A stretch of 64,000 nucleotides of DNA from Citrobacter freundii. GTDB lineage: Bacteria > Bacteroidota > Bacteroidia > Chitinophagales > Chitinophagaceae. Below the pieces are notes generated by a model. That model had not been told where the DNA came from and did no database searches. It saw only the letters and a program-made list of their open reading frames with translations. Position 1 is the stretch's first letter. Every line of letters begins with the position of its first letter. The stretch lies in assembly GCA_003243445.1 (NCBI GenBank), contig QFQQ01000003.1:124001-188000 (forward strand), read 5' to 3'. A program made the position numbers and the translations under genes. This document shows positions 44,728 through 52,106 of this stretch, one piece after another.

Positions 44728-44827
44728 TCCCTTTGGGAAAGATTCCGAAAAGCAATGTCCTAACAAAATTATTGCAGCTTAGTGTGTACGCTTACGCCTA
44801 TTGCCGGAGTCTTCCCAAAGGGATTTT
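44728..44827. repeat. Inverted repeat after the receiver gene, possible terminator
   Basis: The segment at 44728-44757 (around TCCCTTTGGGAAAGATTCCG) is mirrored at 44799-44827 with a few mismatches. It ends in TTTTCCTTTT on the plus strand. It is not heptad-phased and lies directly before IR13, so two long stem-loops stand in tandem between convergent genes. Confidence 0.7.
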
Positions 44828-44840
44828 CCTTTTGTAGAAA

Positions 44841-44930
44841 GTTCGATGATCGATGATCGATGTTCGATGATCAGTTTGAGTAATGGAAAAGTATTTAGCA
44901 CCCGAACATCAAACATCGGACATCGAATAT
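44841..44930. repeat. Heptad-phased inverted repeat IR13
   Basis: The left arm 44841-44872 is four to five heptamers of the TCGATGA/TCGATGT type; the right arm 44902-44930 (complement TTCGATG, TCCGATG, TTTGATG) matches imperfectly. Loop about 29 nt. The right arm ends 2 nt from the stop codon of the LytTR regulator. Confidence 0.85.
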
Positions 44931-44932
44931 CC

Positions 44933-45706
44933 TTACCGGTCAAACCACTTCTTAAACGCCGGCGCCTTTTCCCTGCTGATATCCATTTCCATTTTCAACG
45001 GCGCTTTTAGTGTGATCGTCAGTTTTTGATTTTCGTGGGGCTTTACGCTCTGGATGGCATCTGCATGAACGATGCTTTGCCGGTTGGCACGATAGAAGAT
45101 GCGGGGATCGAGGAGTTCTTCCACTTCTTCGAGAGTGGCGTAATCGATGATATATTTATCGCCGGCGAACGTGTAAAGATAATTGAGATTGTCGCGGGTA
45201 AAACAGGCAATATCTTTTGTGTAAACGGGGATCCAGTTATTGCGGATACTTACAATGAATTTTTCCTTATATAATGTCGATCCGGATTGAGGTTGCTGCA
45301 ATACTTGCATCAACTCCTTGATGTGCACAGGTGATGAAGATTTGTTCTCGATCAGCTTTCTGCATTTATCGATGGCTGTTCTTAATTCATCCAGGTCCAC
45401 TGGTTTCAGAAGATAATCGGCACCGTTTACTTTGAAGGCACGGATCGCGTATTCATCATAGGCCGTGGTAAAGATCACCGGGCAGCTTAACTGAAAATGA
45501 TCAAATAATTCGAAACTCACGCCATCACTTAATTGTATATCCATAAACAACAGATCCGGTTCTGCATTCTGCATAAACCACCTCTTCGCCGTTTTCAAAC
45601 TTGGCAGTACTTCCATGATCTGTACATCCTGCGATACCGATGAGATCTTATTCTGCAGCTCGCGTGCAATAAGGCTTTCGTCTTCTATTATAACAGCTTT
45701 GATCAT
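44933..45706 (-). CDS. LytTR-family response regulator
   Basis: A 257-residue regulator whose ATG overlaps the kinase stop (4 nt). The receiver has VIIEDESLIA, phospho-acceptor Asp in LLFMDIQLSDGVSF, Thr in FTTAYDEYA and Lys in YLLKPVD. The LytTR domain follows a linker (about 155-250; FIVSIRNNWIPVYTKDIACF, YRANRQSIVHADAIQSVKPH). It is clearly paralogous to the regulator at 2696-3448. It is the output partner of the propeller kinase upstream. Confidence 0.95.
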   Translation of the reverse strand: MIKAVIIEDESLIARELQNKISSVSQDVQIMEVLPSLKTAKRWFMQNAEPDLLFMDIQLSDGVSFELFDHFQLSCPVIFTTAYDEYAIRAFKVNGADYLLKPVDLDELRTAIDKCRKLIENKSSSPVHIKELMQVLQQPQSGSTLYKEKFIVSIRNNWIPVYTKDIACFTRDNLNYLYTFAGDKYIIDYATLEEVEELLDPRIFYRANRQSIVHADAIQSVKPHENQKLTITLKAPLKMEMDISREKAPAFKKWFDR

Positions 45707-48700
45707 AATAAAGGTATTTTTACCATGAAGAGATCTTTGTCTTCTATAATCGATACTTTTTTATCAGACAGGTAATGATAAAGCGATAGAAGGTTGCTCA
45801 AACCCTGCCGGTTACTTGTTTCCACAAAATTCTTTTTTTGCAGATTATTGCGTACGATGACATAATCATCCTGTGTATATATATCGATCACCAATGGACT
45901 TTCTTCGTCGATGATATTGTGTTTGATCGCGTTCTCGATCATATTCTGCAAGGTCACCGGAGCGATCTTCCTGTGATATAGGTCTTCGGAAATATTGAAG
46001 TTCACCTGCAATCCTTTCTCAAATCTTGTTTGCTGAAGACGGACATAGGTCTCTGCAAACCTGACCTCATTTACCAATGGTACCACTTCACTATCGCGGC
46101 TCTTCAGTATATAACGGTAGGTTTTGCTCAGGCTTTCCAAAAACTCTCCTGCCATACCTGGGTTCACACGGATCAGGCTACTGAGTGAAGTAAGTGAGTT
46201 AAAAAGAAAGTGCGGGTTTAGCTGCTGCTTCAGATTTTCATACATAACCTGTGCTTTCTCTTTCTCCAGCAGCTGGGATTTGTTTTCAAGCCTCAACAAT
46301 TTTTCCCGTTGGCTGATCCTGTACCTGTAAACAAAAAAAATCAATCCCATTAAAAGCAGGATCACCGATGCACGGAAGAACCAGGTTTTATAAAAAACAG
46401 TATTGATCTTTATCACAAGCGTTTTTTCGTCCGAACTCCAGTTTTTGGGATCAGAGGAAGCTTTGTAACGGAATGTGTATGTGCCGCCCGGGACATTCGT
46501 ATAGTTTGCCTGGCGGTTGCGCGTGTATCTCCAGTTTTTATCAAATCCTTCGAGCTTGTATGCATACCATGTCTCGCGTGGGTTGGAATAATTGAACGCC
46601 GTCAGTTCTATCGTGAAAAAATCCTGTGATGAGGCTAGTTCAATCTTACTTTTATCGGTAGCATACAGCAATCGCGGAGCCGGATTATCAGGAATACTGA
46701 AAGAGGAGATAATGATATTGCTTGAGATATTTTTTTCGCTATACTTCAGCGGATCAAATGACACAAAGCCATCGTAAGTTGGATAGACAAACCAGCCATT
46801 CTTCATGGTGTAAGAGGTCTGATCATTGAACTGGATATCAGGTAATCCATCTTCCACATCAAAGCGCTTGAAAACTTTCCTGTCTTTATCCAGCATCAGC
46901 AATCCGCGTGCGGTGGCCAGCCAGAGCCTGTCTTCCTTATCTACTTTCAGACCGGAGATCTGCAATGAACCCATCACGCTAACGTCGGAGTAGGAAGTAA
47001 ATTTGTCTGTTGAATAGTCGTACGAGGCAACGCCAAAATATGTACTGAACCAGATCACGCCCTTATCGTCTTCAGCAATGGATGTAACGATGTTTCCCAG
47101 TGGGTTATCTTCTGCACCGGGTTTTTCCCAGTAGCGTGCTGTCTGTTTTTTGTTATCATACATCAGCAGTCCGCGGCCGTTCAACCCGACCCATAAATTT
47201 CCACGTTTGTCTTCCAGTATGGAACGGGCGCCATAACGCGCATATTTTTTTAGGACCGGATGCTGATGGAGACTGTTGAACTTGTATTCGCCAGGTGTTT
47301 TGTAATATAATCCACCGGCGGAGGCAAACCAGATCACTTTTTGCCTGTCTTGTATGATCTGCCAGTAGAAGTAGCCGGGTAAAGAATCGTTGGAAGTGAA
47401 AAAACGGATCTTTTTTGTTGCTTTTTCATAAATGTTCACGCCCATCGAAGTGCCGATCCAGATATTTCCATCATCATCACACAGCAGGGAGCGGATGGAA
47501 TTATCATGCAGTGTTTTCTCAGCAGCATGTTCATTCCGCTGAAATAATACCGACTGCCTGCCATCAGGGCTTTGCTTCACGAGACCAGACCCGGTTCCCA
47601 TCCACAAATTGCCGTCGGGATCTTCAGTGATTGCGCGGCACCAGATATGCGGCCGCACATATTTTAAAGGTTCCGGGAAAACAATATTGAAAAGGTTGTA
47701 ATCCGGTTGAAAATAAGCGGCTCCTGATCCCTCCGTTCCTAGCCATAGAAAGCCCTGCTCATCTGTGAAGATGCGGGTCACGTGGTTTTCAGGTAAACTG
47801 TTCGCGATGCGGGAATCGTTTACCAGTGAGGTGTACGAATTGTCTGTGGTGTTCACATTCACCAAACCATTCCAGATCGTACCCAGCCAAAGGCGGTTGC
47901 TGCGATCGATCTGCATATCGATGATCCGGTCGATCAGGCCATTGCTCTTATTGTAGTAATGTGAACGGATCTCTTCAAAAGAAGTATTGTTGTTTTTACC
48001 CTTGTATAGAAGGGCTCCTTTATCATTTCTGCAGGCCCATACAACGCCTGTGCTGTCGATCACCACTTTAAAAACCGGCAGCTCTTCGCCTGGCTTCATG
48101 TAAAGCATCCGGCTGGCCTTTGTTTCGGTATTATAGACAAGAATTCCTTTCATTGTTGCGATGTATGCGTCTTTCTTGTAAACGTATCCTTCATACATCG
48201 GCACTTTCACCATCGGATCGTTATTTGCTGAGATGGCAAATGAAAACCGTTTTGCAACTGAATTATAAAATGCCACTCCGTTTTCTGTGAGAAGCATGAG
48301 GCTGTCGTCCGCCGGTCTTATCTCATTGATCGTTACACCCTCTGAACCCTTTACCAGTTCAAAATGGCTGGTTGAATAGTCGAACCGATAAAGTCCGGAC
48401 CGATAACCGAAATAGATATCTCCATATTTATCTCCGTAGATGGTCTGAACGAATTGAGTTGGAACGGAGAAGCTGTCTTTATTATTATGGAAGAAGTTGG
48501 TGACACGATAACCGTCATAGCGGTTCAATCCGCTGAGCGAACCGAACCAAAGGTAGCCGTATTTATCTCTGCCGATGGGAGCAACTACGCCGTCTGCAAG
48601 TCCGTCTTTGGAGCTAACCCGTCTGAAATTGTAGGATGTCGTTTGCGCGCTGGCGCAGAGAACGATCATGATCAATAGCACTGAAAGGTAGAGAGGCCTC

Positions 48701-48726
48701 ATACCCCTGAAAAGTAAATCACTCAT
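45703..48726 (-). CDS. Two-component regulator propeller sensor histidine kinase
   Basis: About 1007 residues from ATG 48726 (also possible 48702). A signal peptide (PLYLSVLLIMIVLCASAQ) is followed by two seven-bladed periplasmic beta-propellers (about 30-660), marked by repeated DKYGYLWFGSLSGLNRYDG-like units. A Y_Y_Y domain (about 690-765, ending NVPGGTYTFRYKASSD) leads to one membrane span (about 775-795) and a His_kinase domain with LKQQLNPHFLFNSLTSLSSL and MIENAIKHN. This layout belongs to sensors that read periplasmic glycans or other ligands. It pairs with the LytTR regulator at 44933. Confidence 0.95.
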   Translation of the reverse strand: MSDLLFRGMRPLYLSVLLIMIVLCASAQTTSYNFRRVSSKDGLADGVVAPIGRDKYGYLWFGSLSGLNRYDGYRVTNFFHNNKDSFSVPTQFVQTIYGDKYGDIYFGYRSGLYRFDYSTSHFELVKGSEGVTINEIRPADDSLMLLTENGVAFYNSVAKRFSFAISANNDPMVKVPMYEGYVYKKDAYIATMKGILVYNTETKASRMLYMKPGEELPVFKVVIDSTGVVWACRNDKGALLYKGKNNNTSFEEIRSHYYNKSNGLIDRIIDMQIDRSNRLWLGTIWNGLVNVNTTDNSYTSLVNDSRIANSLPENHVTRIFTDEQGFLWLGTEGSGAAYFQPDYNLFNIVFPEPLKYVRPHIWCRAITEDPDGNLWMGTGSGLVKQSPDGRQSVLFQRNEHAAEKTLHDNSIRSLLCDDDGNIWIGTSMGVNIYEKATKKIRFFTSNDSLPGYFYWQIIQDRQKVIWFASAGGLYYKTPGEYKFNSLHQHPVLKKYARYGARSILEDKRGNLWVGLNGRGLLMYDNKKQTARYWEKPGAEDNPLGNIVTSIAEDDKGVIWFSTYFGVASYDYSTDKFTSYSDVSVMGSLQISGLKVDKEDRLWLATARGLLMLDKDRKVFKRFDVEDGLPDIQFNDQTSYTMKNGWFVYPTYDGFVSFDPLKYSEKNISSNIIISSFSIPDNPAPRLLYATDKSKIELASSQDFFTIELTAFNYSNPRETWYAYKLEGFDKNWRYTRNRQANYTNVPGGTYTFRYKASSDPKNWSSDEKTLVIKINTVFYKTWFFRASVILLLMGLIFFVYRYRISQREKLLRLENKSQLLEKEKAQVMYENLKQQLNPHFLFNSLTSLSSLIRVNPGMAGEFLESLSKTYRYILKSRDSEVVPLVNEVRFAETYVRLQQTRFEKGLQVNFNISEDLYHRKIAPVTLQNMIENAIKHNIIDEESPLVIDIYTQDDYVIVRNNLQKKNFVETSNRQGLSNLLSLYHYLSDKKVSIIEDKDLFMVKIPLL

Positions 48727-48788
48727 GACGATCTTCAAAATTTAGCCTGCGAAGTGGGGTAAAAATCAACTGAACCGTTCAAAGTTCT

Positions 48789-48963
48789 TCGATGTTGGAT
48801 GATCGATGCTGGATGGCCGGTTGGGGAGATGAATTGCTGATTGCCTGCCGGAGTTTTAATGCAGGCAGGTTGTCGACGGCTGATGATGGATGGTTGATTT
48901 TACTGGTGGGCTTCGCTTCAGAGAGCGGCGTTCGGCCATCGACCATCCATCATCGCGCATCGA
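48789..48963. repeat. Heptad-phased inverted repeat IR14
   Basis: Arms 48789-48820 and 48933-48963 each carry four heptamers (TCGATGT, TGGATGA and variants) and end in GGCCG. The loop contains a separate TGCCTGC/GCAGGCA hairpin near 48841-48869 and a third heptamer run near 48877-48897 in the left-arm orientation. It lies after the globin stop (49 nt away). Confidence 0.8.
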
Positions 48964-49013
48964 CGTGAGGGTACGCGGGTACGTTGGGGGTACGTTATAG
49001 TAAGCGTTATCTG

Positions 49014-49439
49014 TTATGCGTTTTTGGGATACGAAGCATTGATCATTGTGTCTGACAGAATGGTGTAGCAGGCGGTCCATGCGTCTCTTACTTCCGGCCT
49101 CCAGTCTTTACCCATGCCCTGCTCCAATGTCCAGAGCAGCGCATTTCCCACCGCGGTGTAATGTTCTGCCTTTACGCCATACCTGACGTGGCGGCGGGCG
49201 AGAGCCTTGATGTCTTCGGTCAGTTTATCAAGCTGATTCAAACGGCCAACGATCAGGTTCATCATGGCCAGCAGCTTCTGATATTGCTCTTCCATGTTTT
49301 TTGGAAAAAGCTTTCTGAGGTACGGATGTTCGAGAAAAAGCCTGCTGTAGAATACGTCTCCTACAAGTTTCGGGTCTATTCGCCTGAAGGGGCTCCAGCT
49401 ACTTTTAATCAGTTGTATTTGTTCCAGCGTTAATCCCAT
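49014..49439 (-). CDS. Single-domain globin
   Basis: This 141-residue protein matches the bacterial globin fold: LTLEQIQLIKSSWSPFRRID (helix A), LFLEHPYLRKLFPKNMEEQY with the CD-corner Phe, and LARRHVRYGVKAEHYTAVGN containing the proximal His in the F-helix region, then LLWTLEQGMGKDW. The length and sequence resemble flavohaemoglobin N-terminal domains, but no reductase domain follows. Roles in oxygen or nitric oxide handling are possible. It stands alone with a long divergent spacer upstream. Confidence 0.9.
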   Translation of the reverse strand: MGLTLEQIQLIKSSWSPFRRIDPKLVGDVFYSRLFLEHPYLRKLFPKNMEEQYQKLLAMMNLIVGRLNQLDKLTEDIKALARRHVRYGVKAEHYTAVGNALLWTLEQGMGKDWRPEVRDAWTACYTILSDTMINASYPKNA

Positions 49440-49532
49440 ATATCTTCTTTACACAAAACAAAGTTCGTACAATCGCGGGGGACCCTTCAATATTGTTTAT
49501 GTAAAGCGTAGCAAAAACTGATTGAACCGTAA

Positions 49533-49568
49533 TAAAAAGCCTGCATCCGGAAGGTGCAGGCTTTTATA
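49533..49568. terminator. Rho-independent terminator without an obvious gene
   Basis: GCCTGCA (49539-49545) and TGCAGGC (49555-49561) pair, flanked by A-runs on the left and TTTTATAT on the right, so it could work in both directions. No coding gene ends here: the globin gene starts 94 nt to the left and no gene lies to the right until 50230. Confidence 0.75.
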
Positions 49569-49670
49569 TATAAATCACCGTCCTGTTATGAAAAATATCA
49601 TGTTACGGCTATCGCAGCCAGCGATGCTGATCGTGTCATCAATATTGTTGTAAAAGAACCCGTTTGAAGT

Positions 49671-49712
49671 GTTTTATTGCCGGTTGCACTTTTCGTGCTG
49701 CGGCAATGAAAC
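49671..49712. other. Strong hairpin of unknown role
   Basis: GTTTTATTGCCGG pairs with CGGCAATGAAAC (49671-49683 / 49701-49712), with an inner GCAC/GTGC stem and a TTTTC loop. No T-run follows. It could be part of a small RNA or a structured leader. Confidence 0.5.
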
Positions 49713-49870
49713 CACCTGCGGTTCATAGTTTAAGGTTTAAGGCTAATGGTCATTATTGATTGACAGGACAAAGATGCAGCAGAACCGCCACACACAAAAA
49801 GACAAACCGGTGAGGTGTGGTAAATGGTTGATGAAATGTGGTTACCGTTGAGTACGCTGCGGGGAGGGAG

Positions 49871-50118
49871 GATCGATGGTCGATGGTCGATGATCGATGA
49901 TCGATGGTCGATGCACGATGGTCGATGGCAGATGGCCGATCTGATTCGAAGAGTTTGCTAATAACGGTAACACTTGAAATTTATCATTTCATTTGAGCTG
50001 GAACTACTCGTCTCTGGACCATTAAGTTCGATTTCTTCGCATAAGCAAGCTGTCTACCAACCGCCATCGACCATCGATCATCGTGCATCGACCATCGACC
50101 ATCGATCATCGACCATCC
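49871..50118. repeat. Longest heptad-phased inverted repeat IR15
   Basis: The left arm 49871-49943 has ten heptamers, mostly GGTCGAT or GATCGAT. The right arm 50061-50118 has eight in reverse complement. Both contain one variant heptamer GCACGAT, at the matching position, followed by two common units and GGC. The 117-nt loop has no similar sequence. It lies in a divergent region before the gene at 50230. Confidence 0.93.
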
Positions 50119-50229
50119 AAACCACCTCACATGCTTTTTCCTGCGCTTCACTCATCTTCCCTTCTTCAGGCCTTGCGCCCGCGCTAGCTTTGCGCTTCTT
50201 TTTGAACAGGTATTGGTAAACCTTTTTTT

Positions 50230-50880
50230 ATGAAGAAGATATTTTGCTTTATTATTTTTTTAAACCTTAATTCCTTTTTTATGCAAGCTGAAGCACAAAC
50301 TAAATCAACGATCGCAGGAGAATATGAGCTGCGTGGTGTAATGGAAACTGCGTCCGGACTGTTATTGAAACCTGACGGTACGTTCGAATTCTTCTTCTCT
50401 TATGGAGCTGTGGACCGCGGAGGTAGCGGCAAGTGGGAATGGAATGAAAAAAGCAATGTGATCATTTTAAATACCACTGACCGGCACGATGCAGATTATG
50501 CGCTGGTCCAAAGCCGTAAGGACACAGGGAAACTGACTATCATGCGGGTGACGGATCCGAATCAGATGCTGCTGCGGTATACGCAATTCCGCGTACATAC
50601 AGCCAATGGTATCATTGAAGGTGAAACTGATGCGAATGGTTATTTCAGTATGCCGCAACAACCTGTGAAGAAGATCGAGCTGCTTTTCCAATTGTGTCCT
50701 GAACGTTTTTCAACTATTCCTATTGCAGATAACGCGCTCACCTATTTTGAATTCCGCTTTGAACCATGGATCGCGGACGTGTATTTCAATAACGTCGTAA
50801 TGAAACAAACGGAAGATGGGCTGGAAGGCGGGCATCCTTTACTGATCGGCAATCAGTACAAGTGGCATAAGCACAGATGA
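50230..50880 (+). CDS. Secreted hypothetical protein with a lipocalin-like beginning
   Basis: This 216-residue protein has a signal peptide (about 1-22, ending QAEAQ). The first 90 residues are beta-rich and read like a small barrel (IAGEYELRGVMETASGLLLK, PDGTFEFFFSYGAVDRGGSG, KWEWNEKSNVIILNTT), a layout common in lipocalin-like or DUF domains of secreted Bacteroidota proteins. A second half (about 110-216) is not recognised. Function is unknown. It is followed after 144 nt by another envelope protein on the same strand. Confidence 0.72.
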   Translation: MKKIFCFIIFLNLNSFFMQAEAQTKSTIAGEYELRGVMETASGLLLKPDGTFEFFFSYGAVDRGGSGKWEWNEKSNVIILNTTDRHDADYALVQSRKDTGKLTIMRVTDPNQMLLRYTQFRVHTANGIIEGETDANGYFSMPQQPVKKIELLFQLCPERFSTIPIADNALTYFEFRFEPWIADVYFNNVVMKQTEDGLEGGHPLLIGNQYKWHKHR

Positions 50881-51024
50881 TCACCTGGTCTGCATCCGTA
50901 ACCTGTCTAAATCCATGCCTGTACGTCTTATTGGAAGAATGCCACGCTTTATTCCCTTTCCTTTTTTCATGAACGATCACCGCTGCAACTTTGCGCCCTC
51001 ATTAAACCTTATCAATCTCATTTT

Positions 51025-51777
51025 ATGATCGAAATTCTTCTTTCAGCCCGCATAAAAAAGTTTTTGAAAGAAACATTTTTACTGGGTCTTTTTATGGCGA
51101 TAGTCGTATTCGCATGGGTTCGTCTTTTATTTTTTGAAGTGCCGTTTTCTCCGGCGGAAGACAGTCTTACATTATGCAAAACAATTCTTATTGCCTGGCT
51201 GATCATGGCGGTTTTCAGGATCACCTGGTATCTGTTACTGCTCGCTGCTTCGGCATTGAGGCCGGCACTGATCCGCCGTTCGGGTGAATTAAGATGGATG
51301 ATCCTGCTGATATTATCCGTGAGCCTGTATGCATGCCAGGCGCAACCGCCACTGAAAGGCTTCACGGTTGACGGTAGCACAGGGCTGAGTGTGCGCTACG
51401 ACGGTATGTCAACCGCAGATTCACGGATGGTAATGAATGGTGAAGTGTTGAATCATACAGATATTCCGTTGGGTGAAAAGTTCACCATCATCAATGATGG
51501 GATCAAAGGTCTGACGGTGAAAGGCCAGAAAGTGTCTGTTGGCTGTTCACTCATGATCACGGATACGACCGGCAAGACCATCTTGTCTGAACCCGATCTT
51601 TTTGCAAAACATGAAGATTTCAGCAAGGATAGCGTTCAATATCTCCAATGCAAAGTAGATACCGGTGCCCCGATGGAATGGGACGAATTATATATCGTGA
51701 AAGTGATATTCTGGGATAAGAACGGCAAAGGCAGGATCGAGAACTCTGTGCGCATCCGGATAATTGACGAGCCGTGA
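51025..51777 (+). CDS. Membrane protein with an internal lipobox, possibly two merged coding parts
   Basis: A 250-residue reading frame. Residues 1-82 hold two membrane helices. At residue 92 an internal Met opens what looks like a complete lipoprotein signal peptide (MILLILSVSLYACQAQ, lipobox LYAC), followed by a beta-rich extracytoplasmic domain (about 110-250). Either the real gene starts at 51298 and encodes a lipoprotein, or a small membrane protein has become fused to it. Neither half matches a family I recognise. A terminator follows at 51801-51840. Confidence 0.7.
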   Translation: MIEILLSARIKKFLKETFLLGLFMAIVVFAWVRLLFFEVPFSPAEDSLTLCKTILIAWLIMAVFRITWYLLLLAASALRPALIRRSGELRWMILLILSVSLYACQAQPPLKGFTVDGSTGLSVRYDGMSTADSRMVMNGEVLNHTDIPLGEKFTIINDGIKGLTVKGQKVSVGCSLMITDTTGKTILSEPDLFAKHEDFSKDSVQYLQCKVDTGAPMEWDELYIVKVIFWDKNGKGRIENSVRIRIIDEP

Positions 51778-51800
51778 TTTATCGGCGGTAGCAAGGATAT

Positions 51801-51840
51801 GACCGGGAGAGGAGTGGTTCTCCTGGTCGGACTCCTTTTT
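51801..51840 (+). terminator. Rho-independent terminator
   Basis: ACCGGGAGA pairs with TCTCCTGGT (within 51801-51828), followed by a T-run at 51835-51840. It follows the gene at 51025 and directly precedes IR16. Confidence 0.65.
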
Positions 51841-52034
51841 CGATGTTGGATGATCGATGGCCGTTGGCAGAAAGGCTGATGGCCGATTCCAAACGGTGGC
51901 TTGATCCGTTCAGGCGATTTCAAAGCAGAGGGTTGAAATATTTATTAGTAAAATCTTGACATAGTTTCTGCCATCGGCCATTCTGCCAACGGCCATCGAC
52001 CCGCCACCATCGGCCATCCACCATCGAACATCGA
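51840..52034. repeat. Heptad-phased inverted repeat IR16 with unequal arms
   Basis: Arms 51840-51890 and 51967-52034 share TCGATGT at the outer end and CGATGGCCGTTGGCAGAA in the middle. The right arm carries about three more heptamers than the left. It fills most of the 329-nt gap before the MG2/plug gene; nothing else is recognised there. Confidence 0.85.
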
Positions 52035-52106
52035 TTTTTGTTGCAAATCTGTTAACAGTTTCTTTTCCTACCTGATCCTGCGTAATTTAGGGCTTCATTG
52101 ATATAT

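Larger units (their letters stand above)
49440..50229. other. Largest gene-free spacer, with three hairpins and IR15
   Basis: A 790-nt spacer between the divergent globin and envelope-protein genes. From left to right it holds a terminator (49533-49568), a strong hairpin (49671-49712) and the longest heptad inverted repeat (49871-50118). The only longer frame (81 aa at 49974-50219) translates the repeat and is not credible. A small RNA ending at the terminator is possible but unproven. Confidence 0.6.

Noticed and set aside
49871..50118. CRISPR array for the heptamer runs
   Set aside because: Units are 7 nt and directly adjacent with no spacers, and the arrays are paired as inverted arms; no cas genes are present.
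49974..50219. An 81-aa open frame in the globin upstream spacer
   Set aside because: Its sequence is a translation of the heptad repeat; a period of 7 does not keep a reading frame.
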